Shown here: positions 54,792-63,672 of the stretch, piece after piece | Numbering within the stretch: the stretch's first letter is position 1 | How the letters are laid out: each line of letters opens with the position of its first letter | Assembly: GCF_003989135.1 (NCBI RefSeq) | Contig: NZ_RYZZ01000003.1 | Span: forward strand, 37,356 to 101,355 | Length of the DNA stretch: 64,000 bases | Reading direction: 5' to 3' | Origin: Peribacillus cavernae | Lineage (GTDB): Bacteria > Bacillota > Bacilli > Bacillales > DSM-1321 | Notes under the pieces: model-generated | Seen by the model: only the letters and a program-made list of their open reading frames with translations | What the model was told of the DNA's origin: nothing | Database searches by the model: none | Position numbers and translations under genes: made by a program

Positions 54792-55535
54792 TCAGTTTGT
54801 TACAGGTACAGCATTTGTATATTCCTCCAGCGTAATTCCTTTATTTGTGATCTCGGATGCAACCGATTTTCCTACATATCTCAAGTGCCACGGTTCATAT
54901 TTATAACCGGTAATAGCCTGCTTTCCTTTTGGATAGCGGATAATATAGCCTTGTTCGTGAGCATGATTGGACAGCCAGGCAGATTCTTTGGTATCTCCAA
55001 AGCAGTCAATTGTCGCACACTTGCCGCTAATGCCACTTATATCGACAGCCAGTCCGGTTTCGTGCTCGCTTGTTCCCGGAAACGCGCTGTACGTCGCGGC
55101 AATCTCATAGCCATCTTTTTCAACATTCTTCTCAAAAACATCCTTCTGGGTTGTATGGGAACGGTAGGCTGAAACACCGGCCAAATGCACACCATCTTTT
55201 TCTGCAGCCTGAAATAATTCTTCTAATGCATACGCCGCTTGCTTTCGCATCATCCGTTTTTCGATCTTTTCGTCAAAAAGAAAGGGAACATCCGGATAGA
55301 CAAGATCTTTTGGTTTATAATTTTCCGGCAAGGCATAATCTTTGTTTACGAGGGCGGGAATGCTATTGGGATGAGTGACCATTGGTGTACTTGACTCTGC
55401 CTTGTCATTCTTATTACTCTGAATATGAATGATCTTCTCATCGTTGTCCTGCACTAAATAATAAGGATCTTCATTCCGGCAGCCTGTCAGAAAAATTGCA
55501 AAAAGTAAGGCAGTTATTATGATATGCTTTTGCAT
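54792..55535 (-). CDS. D-alanyl-D-alanine carboxypeptidase lipoprotein, VanY/LdcB type
   Basis: 247 residues. Signal peptide with lipobox LTGC (Cys19), a linker, and a zinc peptidase domain of the VanY family (M15B): SAYRSHTTQ near 125, zinc motif SEHETGLAVD near 157 and EPWHLRYVG near 215. It trims the terminal D-Ala or tetrapeptide stems of peptidoglycan outside the membrane; which one cannot be told from sequence. Confidence 0.88.
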   Translation of the reverse strand: MQKHIIITALLFAIFLTGCRNEDPYYLVQDNDEKIIHIQSNKNDKAESSTPMVTHPNSIPALVNKDYALPENYKPKDLVYPDVPFLFDEKIEKRMMRKQAAYALEELFQAAEKDGVHLAGVSAYRSHTTQKDVFEKNVEKDGYEIAATYSAFPGTSEHETGLAVDISGISGKCATIDCFGDTKESAWLSNHAHEQGYIIRYPKGKQAITGYKYEPWHLRYVGKSVASEITNKGITLEEYTNAVPVTN

Positions 55536-55662
55536 ATGGAAGACTCCTAGAGTTTGTCTTTTATTAGTTATTCTAGACTTGTAAAACAGGTTATATACAG
55601 AGTCTGCAAAATATCATTCTGATGGGATCGAGAGGCAATTTGTAAATGGAGCTTTAATTCCA

Positions 55663-55691
55663 TTGTGGAAATGGTAATTTTGTGATACAAT
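55663..55691 (+). promoter_or_regulatory. Promoter of the secG operon
   Basis: TTGTGG, 17-base spacer, TACAAT with an extended -10 (TGATACAAT). Confidence 0.65.
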
Positions 55692-55728
55692 AGAAATAAT
55701 GGTTTATGGTATTCGGGAGGTATTATGT

Positions 55729-55962
55729 ATGCACGCACTTCTAGTTACATTATTAGTTATTGTTTGTGTCGGGCTTATCGCATGTGTATTGCTGCAATCG
55801 GGAAAAAGTGCTGGATTATCCGGTTCAATTGCCGGTGGGGCTGAACAGTTGTTTGGAAAGCAAAAAGCACGTGGCATTGATTTGGTCCTGCACCGCATGA
55901 CAATCGTTCTGTCTGTCCTTTTCTTTATCTTGACGCTGCTAGTTACTTATATTGGCCTTTAA
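55729..55962 (+). CDS. secG: Protein translocase subunit SecG
   Basis: 77 residues with two membrane segments flanking the conserved [21 protein letters not shown] loop. Part of the SecYEG channel. ATG 55729 (GGGAGGT eight bases upstream) is chosen over the in-frame ATG at 55699. Confidence 0.95.
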   Translation: MHALLVTLLVIVCVGLIACVLLQSGKSAGLSGSIAGGAEQLFGKQKARGIDLVLHRMTIVLSVLFFILTLLVTYIGL

Positions 55963-55982
55963 TTTAAAATACAAAAGACCAG

Positions 55983-56008
55983 CCTGGCAGCCATGCCGGG
56001 TTTTTTTT
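55983..56008 (+). terminator. Terminator of secG
   Basis: CCTGGCA-GCCA-TGCCGGG followed by eight Ts. estA therefore probably has its own promoter or relies on read-through. Confidence 0.85.
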
Positions 56009-56079
56009 CTATAAATAGAATCTATCAAAGAAGTTGGTTTATTAGCTGGTTTTACGCATCAATTGGGGATAAAATAAGT

Positions 56080-56099
56080 TTAATCAAACGATTGATTAA
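56080..56099. promoter_or_regulatory. 20-bp palindrome upstream of estA
   Basis: TTAATCAA-ACGA-TTGATTAA: perfect eight-base arms. Nearly identical to the site before yvlB (21649-21668). It lies about ten bases after a TAAAAT -10-like element, so binding there would block estA transcription. Confidence 0.5.
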
Positions 56100-56135
56100 G
56101 AACGTTTTAGAAGAGTATAAAGGGGTTTTTAGCAT

Positions 56136-56876
56136 ATGAAAATTAAGTTGCCGCAGCCATTTACCTTTGAAGGAGGAAAACGTGCTGTCTTGCTTTTGCA
56201 TGGGTTTACTGGCAATTCCTCTGACGTGCGGATATTGGGCCGTTATCTTGAGAAAAGGGGCTATACATGCCATGCACCGCAATACAAAGGGCATGGGGTG
56301 CCGCCGGAGGAACTGCTTGAGACTGGACCAAAAGATTGGTGGAAGGACGTCATGATGGCTTATGATCATCTGAAAAGTAGAGGACATGAGGAAATAGCAG
56401 TTGCCGGACTTTCACTTGGAGGCGTATTTTCCCTTAAATTAGGTTACACTGTTCCTATAAAGGGTATCGTGCCAATGTGTGCGCCAATGTATATAAAGAG
56501 TGAAGGGACAATGTATAGAGGAGTTTTGGAGTACGCTAGGGAATTTAAGAAACGTGAAGGAAAAACCCTTGAGCAAATCGAAAAGGAAATGGAACTGTAT
56601 ACTCCGATGGTTACATTGAAGGCATTGCAGGAGCTTATTTCCGATGTGCGTAACCATGTAGACCATATTTACGCTCCTATCTTTGTCGCCCAAGCAAGGC
56701 TTGACAAGATGATAAATCCAGACAGTGCCAACATTATTTATAACGAAGTTGAATCAGATATGAAGGATTTGAAATGGTATGAGGAATCCGGGCATGTCAT
56801 TACGCTTGATAGGGAACGCGAGCAGCTTAATGAAGATGTTTATCAGTTTTTAGAAAAGCTGGACTGGTCTGAGTAA
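56136..56876 (+). CDS. estA: Carboxylesterase (YvaK/Est30 type)
   Basis: 246 residues, alpha/beta hydrolase. Oxyanion region [13 protein letters not shown] near residue 20, nucleophile Ser in GLSLGG near 94, acid Asp in the region ARLDKMINP near 190 and His in ESGHVITLD near 222. Short acyl-ester hydrolase. In B. subtilis it sits between secG and rnr as here. Confidence 0.92.
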   Translation: MKIKLPQPFTFEGGKRAVLLLHGFTGNSSDVRILGRYLEKRGYTCHAPQYKGHGVPPEELLETGPKDWWKDVMMAYDHLKSRGHEEIAVAGLSLGGVFSLKLGYTVPIKGIVPMCAPMYIKSEGTMYRGVLEYAREFKKREGKTLEQIEKEMELYTPMVTLKALQELISDVRNHVDHIYAPIFVAQARLDKMINPDSANIIYNEVESDMKDLKWYEESGHVITLDREREQLNEDVYQFLEKLDWSE

Positions 56877-56954
56877 TTTTTAAGAAAAGCTTTCTCCTTC
56901 ATTATCTATATCATAAATTTAGTTTAAAAACACCCTATAAAGGAGGGTTTTAGC

Positions 56955-59312
56955 ATGGAAGAAAATATCCAGAACCATATGGATAAGCTCCTTTCTTATA
57001 TGAAGGAGGAAGCGTATAAGCCGTTAACAGTCCAGGAGCTTGAAGAAGCATTAGGTGTGGAAGACTCCATCGACTTTAAAGATTTCGTTAAGGCGCTTGT
57101 TAAAATGGAGGAAAAGGGCCTAGTTGTACGGACTAGAAGCAATCGTTACGGCTTGCCGCAAAAAATGAACCTAATACGCGGAAAGTTGTCAGGACATGCA
57201 AAAGGCTTTGCGTTTGTAACACCTGATGATCAGCCAGGCCGAGATGATATTTTTATTCCGCCGAATGAGACGAAAAATGCGATGCATGGCGATATTGTTT
57301 TGGTGAGAGTTTCTTCGGAAAGTTCGGGTTCGAGAAGAGAAGGCACTGTTGAAAAAATTATTGAACGCGGGGTTACAGAGGTAGTAGGTACATATGTTGA
57401 GAGCAAGAGTTTCGGTTTCGTTATACCGGATGATAAGAAAATTGCCAACGACATTTTTATACCGAAAGAAGTATCACGAGGTGCAGTGGAAGGACATAAA
57501 GTGGTCGTCCGGCTTACTTCCTATCCTGAAGGCCGTGTCAGCGCCGAGGGAGAGGTCATTCAAATTCTCGGGCATAAAAACGATCCGGGCGTAGACATTC
57601 TCTCCGTCATACATAAGCATGGTCTGCCGATGGAGTTTCCTGAAGATGCAATGAAACAGGCAAATGAAACGCCTGATACCATCGAAGAGAGCCAAATTAA
57701 AGATAGAAGAGATCTCCGCAATCAAACCATTGTTACCATCGATGGTGCCGATGCGAAAGACCTGGATGATGCGGTTACTGTCACCAGGCTGGAAAACGGC
57801 AACTATAAGCTTGGTGTTCATATTGCCGATGTTAGCCATTATGTTACGGAAAACTCTAGCATCGACGTGGAAGCTTTTGAGCGCGGAACCAGCGTTTATC
57901 TTGTCGATCGGGTCATCCCGATGATTCCGCACCGCCTCTCGAATGGGATTTGTTCCTTGAATCCGAAAGTGGACCGGTTTACGCTATCCTGTGAAATGGA
58001 AATTAACGGGCAGGGTGAAGTGGTTGAGCATGAAATTTTCCAGAGCGTCATTAAAACGACAGAACGGATGACCTATAGCGACGTCAAAAAGATCCTCGTC
58101 GAAAAAGATGAAGAGCTTTATAAACAATATGAACCATTGATTCCAATGTTTAAGGAAATGGAAAAGTTAGCCCAAATCCTGCGCACGAAACGGATGGGCC
58201 GCGGTGCGATTGATTTTGACTTTAAAGAAGCAAAGGTTTTGGTCGATGATGAAGGCCATCCTACAGAAATCGTTTTAAGAGAAAGATCCGTTGCTGAACG
58301 CCTGATTGAGGAATTTATGCTGGCTGCCAACGAAACGGTTGCCGAACATTTTCATTGGATGGATGTACCTTTTTTGTACCGTATCCACGAAGACCCAAAA
58401 GAAGAAAAGTTGCAGCGCTTCTTTGAATTCATCACAAACTTTGGCTATATCGTTAGAGGAAAGGCGAATTCAGTTCATCCGCGTGCGCTTCAGGAAATTA
58501 TTGAAGCAGTTGAAGGCAAACCTGAGGAGATGGTCATTTCCACAGTTATGCTACGCTCGATGCAGCAGGCGAAATATGATCCGGAAAGCCTTGGACATTT
58601 CGGGTTGTCGACCGATTACTATACACACTTTACGTCGCCAATCCGCCGCTATCCGGATTTGATTGTCCATCGTTTGATCAGGACATACCTCATCGAAGGA
58701 AAATTAGGTGAGGCGACCCGTGAAAAATGGAATGCGCGAATGCAGGAAATAGCCGACCATACATCAAAACGAGAGCGCCGTGCCGTTGATGCGGAACGCG
58801 AAACGGATGATCTGAAGAAGGCAGAATATATGCTTGATAAAATCGGGCAGGAATACGACGGCATTATCAGCTCTGTCACGAACTTCGGGATGTTTGTCGA
58901 ATTGCCTAATACGATTGAGGGATTAGTCCATGTCAGCGCCATGTCAGACGATTACTATCGCTTTGATGAGCGTCAGCTGGCGATGATCGGGGAACGCACC
59001 GCAAAGGTATTCCGAATCGGTGATGAAATTTCCATCCGCGTAGCGAGCGTAAATAAAGAAGAACGTGCCGTGGATTTTGAAATTATCGGCATGAAAAATA
59101 CCCGCAGCCGTGAAATGGGAGAAAAGCGAATCTTTAAAGCAGCTCCAAGCGATCGCAGCCGCCGTAAAGGCGGAAGCAGTGGCCAGGGAGGCCGTGGCAA
59201 GAATCGTTCCGGGGAAGGTGCATCTTCATCTGATGGAAAGCCGAAAAAGAAAAAGTTTTATGAGAACGCACCTTCCGCCAAACGTAAAAAAAAGAAACCG
59301 CGGAAAAGATAA
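56955..59312 (+). CDS. rnr: Ribonuclease R
   Basis: 3'-5' exoribonuclease. 785 residues: an N-terminal winged-helix segment (about 1-70), two cold-shock domains (about 75-220), the RNB catalytic domain (about 250-590; [14 protein letters not shown] with the metal Asp cluster), an S1 domain (about 630-712) and a Lys/Arg/Gly-rich tail. With SmpB and tmRNA encoded next door it degrades non-stop mRNAs released by trans-translation. AAAGGAGG start. Confidence 0.97.
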   Translation: MEENIQNHMDKLLSYMKEEAYKPLTVQELEEALGVEDSIDFKDFVKALVKMEEKGLVVRTRSNRYGLPQKMNLIRGKLSGHAKGFAFVTPDDQPGRDDIFIPPNETKNAMHGDIVLVRVSSESSGSRREGTVEKIIERGVTEVVGTYVESKSFGFVIPDDKKIANDIFIPKEVSRGAVEGHKVVVRLTSYPEGRVSAEGEVIQILGHKNDPGVDILSVIHKHGLPMEFPEDAMKQANETPDTIEESQIKDRRDLRNQTIVTIDGADAKDLDDAVTVTRLENGNYKLGVHIADVSHYVTENSSIDVEAFERGTSVYLVDRVIPMIPHRLSNGICSLNPKVDRFTLSCEMEINGQGEVVEHEIFQSVIKTTERMTYSDVKKILVEKDEELYKQYEPLIPMFKEMEKLAQILRTKRMGRGAIDFDFKEAKVLVDDEGHPTEIVLRERSVAERLIEEFMLAANETVAEHFHWMDVPFLYRIHEDPKEEKLQRFFEFITNFGYIVRGKANSVHPRALQEIIEAVEGKPEEMVISTVMLRSMQQAKYDPESLGHFGLSTDYYTHFTSPIRRYPDLIVHRLIRTYLIEGKLGEATREKWNARMQEIADHTSKRERRAVDAERETDDLKKAEYMLDKIGQEYDGIISSVTNFGMFVELPNTIEGLVHVSAMSDDYYRFDERQLAMIGERTAKVFRIGDEISIRVASVNKEERAVDFEIIGMKNTRSREMGEKRIFKAAPSDRSRRKGGSSGQGGRGKNRSGEGASSSDGKPKKKKFYENAPSAKRKKKKPRKR

Positions 59313-59334
59313 CTTTTCTGCTGGATGATTGATA

Positions 59335-59366
59335 AAAGGAGAGCCTCTTCGACAGGCTCTCTTTCG
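59335..59366 (+). terminator. Hairpin terminator between rnr and smpB
   Basis: GGAGAGCCT-CTTCGAC-AGGCTCTCTTT; short T-run, so partial read-through is likely. Confidence 0.7.
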
Positions 59367-59408
59367 GTTAATGGGAAATAAGGAAGATTTTCACAAGGGG
59401 GAGTAGAG

Positions 59409-59876
59409 ATGCCAAAAGGAGAGGGCAAGCAAGTTGCACAGAATAAAAAAGCAAATCATGATTATTTTATCGAAGAAACCTTTGAATCAGGGATCGTGCT
59501 GCAGGGTACAGAGATAAAATCGATCCGTGCCGGCAAGGTCAACATGAGGGACGCCTTTGCAAAGATTGAAAGAGGCGAGGTTTATCTCCATAACATGCAT
59601 ATCAGCCCTTATGAACAGGGTAACCGTTATAACCATGAACCGCTGCGCACCCGGAAGCTATTGCTGCACCGCAAACAGATCAATAAGCTGATCGGTGAAA
59701 CAAAGGAGCAGGGCTACACGATTGTGCCGTTAAAGGTTTATTTAAAAAACGGCTTTGCCAAGGTGTTAATTGGCCTGGGCAGGGGTAAAAAACAGTATGA
59801 CAAACGAGAAGATGTGAAGCAGAAGGAAGCGAAACGCGATATCGAACGTGCTTTCCGCGAGCGTCAAAAGATGTAG
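59409..59876 (+). CDS. smpB: SsrA-binding protein SmpB
   Basis: 155 residues. OB-fold with [18 protein letters not shown] residues near 30-45 ([15 protein letters not shown]), [12 protein letters not shown] near 60, and the C-terminal basic tail [20 protein letters not shown] that enters the ribosomal A site and mRNA channel. Obligatory partner of the tmRNA encoded 125 bases downstream. Start after AAGGGGGAG. Confidence 0.97.
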   Translation: MPKGEGKQVAQNKKANHDYFIEETFESGIVLQGTEIKSIRAGKVNMRDAFAKIERGEVYLHNMHISPYEQGNRYNHEPLRTRKLLLHRKQINKLIGETKEQGYTIVPLKVYLKNGFAKVLIGLGRGKKQYDKREDVKQKEAKRDIERAFRERQKM

Positions 59877-59896
59877 GATTTTACAGGAATTTACAA

Positions 59897-59924
59897 TTGA
59901 AATTTCCTGAGAACATGATATAAT
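59897..59924 (+). promoter_or_regulatory. Promoter of ssrA
   Basis: TTGAAA, 16-base spacer, perfect TATAAT with extended TG (TGATATAAT). The start would be about 70 bases before the mature tmRNA 5' end, implying 5' processing. Confidence 0.7.
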
Positions 59925-60001
59925 AATACATGTACCGAATGACAATTGAATATCAGCAATAAGAGTTGACTATTCATTCTCGTACGCTCCATTCTTATCA
60001 T

Positions 60002-60639
60002 GGGGACGTTACGGATTCGACAGGGATAGTTCGAGCTTAGGTTGCGAGTCGAGGGGATCGGCCTCGTTAAAACGTCAAAGCCTATAACTGGCAAACAAAA
60101 CAACAACCTCGCTTTCGCTGCTTAATAACAGTTGATTGCGGTTCCTCCCTCCATTGCCCATGTGGTAGGGTAAGGGACTCACTCTAAGTGGGCTACGCCG
60201 GATTCCACCGTCTGAGGATGAAGGAAGAGAACAATCAGACTAGCTGCTCGGAAGCCTGTCGATAGGCCGACTAGTAAGCGAATTGCCAATATGTCGACTA
60301 CACTCGTAGAAGCTTAAGTGCCGTTATGTCTGGACGTGGGTTCGATTAGTAAATAGTCGCCTTGTGTGGCAACACACAAGTGATAATCCGGCTTTATCGG
60401 TGAAACCTAAGTCGCAAAGGCGCGATAGGGCAATGCCGAGCGGTATGTGGAGCGATCCAACAGCCGTGTATCGACTTATAGGCTGCCGTGATACGGTAGT
60501 ACTAGGATGCGGGATTCTGCATGAATGATTTGTGCAAATTCATATTTCGCATAATACGCCGGAGGACCTGTGTAAAGCAGGTTCAAGATATAGTCAGTGC
60601 CGTGCCGAAAGCATGGAGTTGCACGTCCCACCGTCTCCA
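60002..60639 (+). ncRNA. ssrA: tmRNA (ssrA), interrupted by a group I intron
   Basis: Rescues ribosomes stalled on broken mRNA. The 5' acceptor strand GGGGACG (60002-60008) pairs with CGTCTCC (60632-60638), keeping the third-pair G-U that specifies alanine. The tag frame (60090-60128) reads GKQNNNLAFAA followed by two TAA stops, so the tag is (A)GKQNNNLAFAA, a usual Bacillaceae form ending in AA for ClpXP. The T-arm is split: GTGGG-TTCGAT ends at 60346 and T-CCCAC resumes at 60626. Joining the exons (345 + 14 nt) gives GTGGG-TTCGATT-CCCAC and a 359-nt tmRNA, the normal size. The discriminator A60639 is followed by CTA, so CCA is not encoded. Confidence 0.95.
60347..60625 (+). ncRNA. Group I (IA-like) self-splicing intron in the tmRNA T-loop
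   Basis: Hand-folded elements: P1 CGAT (5' exon)/GTCG 60356-60359 with the splice-site U60346-G60356 wobble; P2 60361-60368/60373-60380 with GCAA loop; P3 60387-60392/60558-60563; P4 60397-60401/60435-60439; P5 60406-60409/60426-60429 plus 60412-60415/60422-60425; P6 60440-60443/60464-60467 and P6a with GCGA loop; P7 60473-60479/60590-60595; P7.1 60483-60489/60493-60499; P7.2 60507-60511/60548-60552; P8 60566-60570/60578-60582; J8/7-P7 AAGATATAGTC, the classic group I S element; P9 60600-60605/60611-60616; terminal omega-G at 60625. P7.1/P7.2 are typical of subgroup IA, common in phages. No endonuclease frame. Confidence 0.92.
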
Positions 60640-60669
60640 CTACATAGTGGAATTCAGTCAGGCCAGCAC

Positions 60670-60709
60670 TTGAAGCATATATTGCTTGAATGGCAATTAT
60701 ATGCTTCAA
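60670..60709 (+). other. Long hairpin downstream of ssrA
   Basis: TTGAAGCATATATTGC pairs with GCAA-TTATATGCTTCAA over 16 bp with one bulge, around a seven-base loop. No T-run follows, so it is not a standard terminator; it may shape the 3' precursor or guide 3' processing. Confidence 0.6.
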
Positions 60710-60808
60710 TATACTCCTGGCAAAAGGATGCTTCAGTTAATCACTTATTTTGAAAAAGTAGATTTTTTCTATATCTAATTTTGGACCTTTAAAGTTGCAC
60801 AAACTAAT

Positions 60809-60831
60809 CCTTATTTTATAAGGGTTTTTTT
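60809..60831 (+). terminator. Terminator downstream of ssrA
   Basis: CCTTAT-TTT-ATAAGG followed by GTTTTTTT. Between here and 61124 (about 290 bases) I see no gene or conserved site. Confidence 0.7.
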
Positions 60832-61124
60832 AATGCATTTTAATTCATCTATCTCAGCTTTGTAAGCAGTCGATCATTACAGTTTCATGATAGATCCCTA
60901 CCGCGTTATTGTTTCTTACTTTGCTATTGAAGTTTTTCATGCTGTTAAATCTTAAATGGGAAGATAAAATTTAAAAATTCAGAAGAAGGGCAAGTGGGGC
61001 AGATGGGGAGTCCATGAGCTAATTCCTTTCACGGCTAAAGTAAGGGTAGTAAAATATAGTAAACAAGCAGTATTCAGTCGGCATATTGGTTAAACTAAAC
61101 AAAATCTTTAAGGAGGTTTTCACT

Positions 61125-61841
61125 ATGTCATTGAAAGAAAAAAGAGTGGTCGTTATCGGAGGTACTTCTGGGATTGGATTATCGACTGCCAAAGCATTTC
61201 TTGATGAATCAGCCCAAGTGATTATCGCCAGCCGTTCCTCGTCTAAACTTTCTGATGCGAAACAGACGCTTGGCGGTAATGTAGAAACATATGAAATCGA
61301 TTTTCGCAGTGAAGAGAAGGTAGCGGACTTTTTCAATAAGATTGGAAAGTTTGATCATTTAGTAATTACAGCAGGAGATGGGGCAATGGGTCACTTTAGC
61401 GAGTTGCCTGTTGCAGACGTAAAAGAGGCATTTGACAGCAAGTTCTGGGGCCAATACATAACCGTCAGGAAGGCACTTCCTTATTTGAATCAAGAGGGAT
61501 CAATCACGTTAACGTCCGGTGTGTACGGCATACGCCCTCCTAAAGGGGCCTCTACCTTAGCAGCAATTAATTCTGCGGTCGAAGGCTTGGTGCGCGGACT
61601 AGCGGTGGACCTGTCTCCTGTAAGGGTAAACGTTGTTTCACCAGGAATAGTTGATACACCGATGTATGCCGGGATGCCAGAAGAGCAACGGGAAGAAATG
61701 TACAGTGGAATTGCGCAGCAATTGCCTGTAGCACGGGTAGCACAGCCTGAAGATATTGCTCAATCTTATGTGTACTTAGCGAAAAACGGATTTACAACCG
61801 GATCAGTCGTTCTCATTGATGGGGGCGCACACTTGGTGTAA
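61125..61841 (+). CDS. Short-chain dehydrogenase/reductase-like protein without the YxxxK pair
   Basis: 238 residues, Rossmann fold: cofactor loop GGTSGIGLS near residue 12, NAG-like segment ITAGDG near 80 and the C-terminal INPGxxxT-like VSPGIVDTPM near 185. Where classical SDRs have YSASK, this protein reads LAAIN before SAVEGL, so Tyr and Lys of the catalytic triad are Leu and Asn; the catalytic Ser is kept in LTSGVYG. Related divergent SDRs are common in bacteria, but their reactions are mostly unknown. ATG 61125 has AAGGAGG ten bases upstream. Ends at a terminator; stands alone. Confidence 0.85.
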   Translation: MSLKEKRVVVIGGTSGIGLSTAKAFLDESAQVIIASRSSSKLSDAKQTLGGNVETYEIDFRSEEKVADFFNKIGKFDHLVITAGDGAMGHFSELPVADVKEAFDSKFWGQYITVRKALPYLNQEGSITLTSGVYGIRPPKGASTLAAINSAVEGLVRGLAVDLSPVRVNVVSPGIVDTPMYAGMPEEQREEMYSGIAQQLPVARVAQPEDIAQSYVYLAKNGFTTGSVVLIDGGAHLV

Positions 61842-61854
61842 TTAACTGAACTCG

Positions 61855-61896
61855 AAAAGGACCGCTGCCTAAAACTATAGGTGAGTGGTCTTTGTT
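61855..61896 (+). terminator. Terminator of the SDR gene
   Basis: AAAGGACC-(CT)-CCT ... AGG-(AG)-GGTCTTT imperfect stem followed by GTTTAA. Confidence 0.7.
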
Positions 61897-62080
61897 TAAT
61901 AATCAATTCTCCATACATAATCGATTCATCTTATTTAGTGAAAATACAAATAATGGATACTTAAACTTTTTTATTTATGATGGCACGGGCTTGAGTTTGA
62001 TTTGTTTTCCTGAAAATTGTGTGAAATGTTCGTTCTTATGGAAGGAGAACCTCTAACTCCACGTACATGGCCACTCATTA

Positions 62081-62350
62081 TGATCGATTATACAAATCTA
62101 AGAGTGATTATTGAAATATAAGAGCGATTATCAGAATATGAGAGCGTTCATTGAGATATAAGAGCGATGGGCATCTTTTTAACAAAGTAATTGTTGAAAT
62201 TAGAAAAATAGCAAGCGGTTATCCTAAATATTTTCCAAGTTTATCTTTATTTTAACTTATTAGAGCGATTATCAAGAAATAAGAGCGATTATTCAGATTT
62301 TAGAGCTATTCCGGAAATTTAAGAGCGGTTATTCAAATTTATGAGCTAAT
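62081..62350. repeat. Degenerate 20-bp repeats in two blocks (AGAGCGATTA core)
   Basis: First block: units at 62081, 62101, 62121, 62141 and 62161. Second block: units at 62262, 62282, 62302, 62322 and 62342; one isolated unit near 62212. Core AGAGCGATTAT followed by variable bases such as TGAAATATA. Period is exactly 20 bp within each block. The whole 61842-62423 gap is otherwise without genes or recognisable sites. Confidence 0.8.
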
Positions 62351-62423
62351 TGTGATTAGCACTCAATCAGAAAAACTTCAAATATATAGTTTCTATCCGC
62401 AGCTAATCCTTAAAAGTGCTTCT

Positions 62424-62744
62424 TCACTCCGCCGGTCTCGGGCCTGGATTCATATCTGCTTGCTCCACAGTCATAATAGGACGAACGGAAATATCCCCGT
62501 CGATTCTGATTTGGCATGATAACCTCAAATTATCTTCGATTCCTTTTTCAGCAAACGCATTTTTCTCTTTATTTGTTACATCTTGATACTCTCCAGATAA
62601 TATTTCTACCCTGCAAGTCGTGCATTTTGCATTTCCGCAGCAGCGGTGAAGAATATTTACGCCATTGTCTTCCAAAGCCAGTACAAGCTTAATACCTTTT
62701 TCTACAGGGTAGGTTCCATAGCCCGTTACATGCAAATGTGGCAT
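62424..62744 (-). CDS. 2Fe-2S plant-type ferredoxin
   Basis: 106 residues. Cluster-binding cysteines follow the plant-type pattern: CCGNAKCTTC near residues 33-42 and a fourth Cys in RLSCQIR near 75. Electron carrier in the cytoplasm; the redox partner is not evident, though the divergent neighbour is a WrbA-type quinone reductase. ATG 62744 is chosen because AAAGGAG is ten bases upstream; two earlier in-frame ATGs overlap or precede that site. Confidence 0.88.
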   Translation of the reverse strand: MPHLHVTGYGTYPVEKGIKLVLALEDNGVNILHRCCGNAKCTTCRVEILSGEYQDVTNKEKNAFAEKGIEDNLRLSCQIRIDGDISVRPIMTVEQADMNPGPRPAE

Positions 62745-62910
62745 GCCATACATACTCCTTTCATGAATCAAATTAGAGTCGATTTATTTTACTTTGCTCT
62801 ATATCCGGAAAATAAATCATGTTCATTTAAGGTTTAACAATAAATAAATGAGGGGATTGAGAATACGAGGCTTTGAGAAGGATTTCATAAAAAGGAGGAG
62901 GCAAACAGGA

Positions 62911-63519
62911 ATGACTAGTGTAAATGTAGCGATTATCTATTACAGCTCGACAGGTACGAATTACAAATTGGCAAATTGGGCTGGAGAAGGGGCAAAAGAA
63001 GCAGGTGCCGAAGTTAAAATATTGAAGGTTCCGGAACTCGCTCCGCAGTCAGCGATTGAATCGAATCCGGCATGGAAAGCCCATGTTGAAGAAGCAATAG
63101 ATGTCCCTGAAGTTACATTGAACGATTTAGAATGGGCAGATGCGATCATTTTCAGTGTTCCTACCAGATTTGGTAATATGCCCGCGCAAATGAAGCAGTT
63201 TTTGGATACAACTGGCGGCATCTGGTCTAAAGGGAAGCTTGTGAATAAGGTCGTCAGCGCGATGAGTTCGGCCCAAAACCCACATGGCGGCCAAGAGGCA
63301 ACTATCTTATCGCTCTACACCACCATGTACCATTGGGGAGCAATTGTAGCGACCCCTGGTTATACAGATCCTGTAACTTATTCTGCTGGCGGCAATCCAT
63401 ATGGAACAAGTGTAACGGTTGGTGAGAATGGCATGAAGGAAGATGTGCAAGCAGCAGTGGAATATCAGGCTAAACGAACCGTTACGGTTGCAGAATGGGT
63501 TAAAAAAGGAAATCAATAA
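62911..63519 (+). CDS. wrbA: NAD(P)H:quinone oxidoreductase type IV (WrbA family)
   Basis: 202 residues, flavodoxin-like fold. FMN-phosphate loop YYSSTGTNYKLA near residue 10, PTRFGNMPAQMKQFLD near 78 and SAQNPHGGQEAT near 114, the WrbA signature. Two-electron reduction of quinones protects from redox cycling. ATG 62911 follows AAAGGAGGAGG; the longer in-frame form is not supported. Confidence 0.93.
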   Translation: MTSVNVAIIYYSSTGTNYKLANWAGEGAKEAGAEVKILKVPELAPQSAIESNPAWKAHVEEAIDVPEVTLNDLEWADAIIFSVPTRFGNMPAQMKQFLDTTGGIWSKGKLVNKVVSAMSSAQNPHGGQEATILSLYTTMYHWGAIVATPGYTDPVTYSAGGNPYGTSVTVGENGMKEDVQAAVEYQAKRTVTVAEWVKKGNQ

Positions 63520-63564
63520 GCGGTAAACAGCGGATAGTATCGGACAGTTGGTTACACTATACAA

Positions 63565-63606
63565 AAATGGCGGCATTACTCTGAAAGAGAAGGCCGTCAT
63601 TTTTTA
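63565..63606 (+). terminator. Terminator of wrbA
   Basis: AAATGGCGGC ... GCCGTCATTTTTT stem with T-run. Confidence 0.85.
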
Positions 63607-63672
63607 TTGGTTATAAATGGTAAAACGTAAACAACGGAGACATGAATTTACTACAGAAAGGGAAGACCTGCG

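Noticed and set aside
60476..60753. Short frames on both strands over the ssrA intron
   Set aside because: They overlap the folded intron and tmRNA 3' exon, show no homing-endonuclease motif (LAGLIDADG, GIY-YIG, HNH) and are explained by RNA structure.
60626..61124. Prophage or island attachment site at the 3' end of ssrA
   Set aside because: ssrA is a common integration site, but I see no integrase gene and no second copy of the ssrA 3' end in the downstream sequence available.
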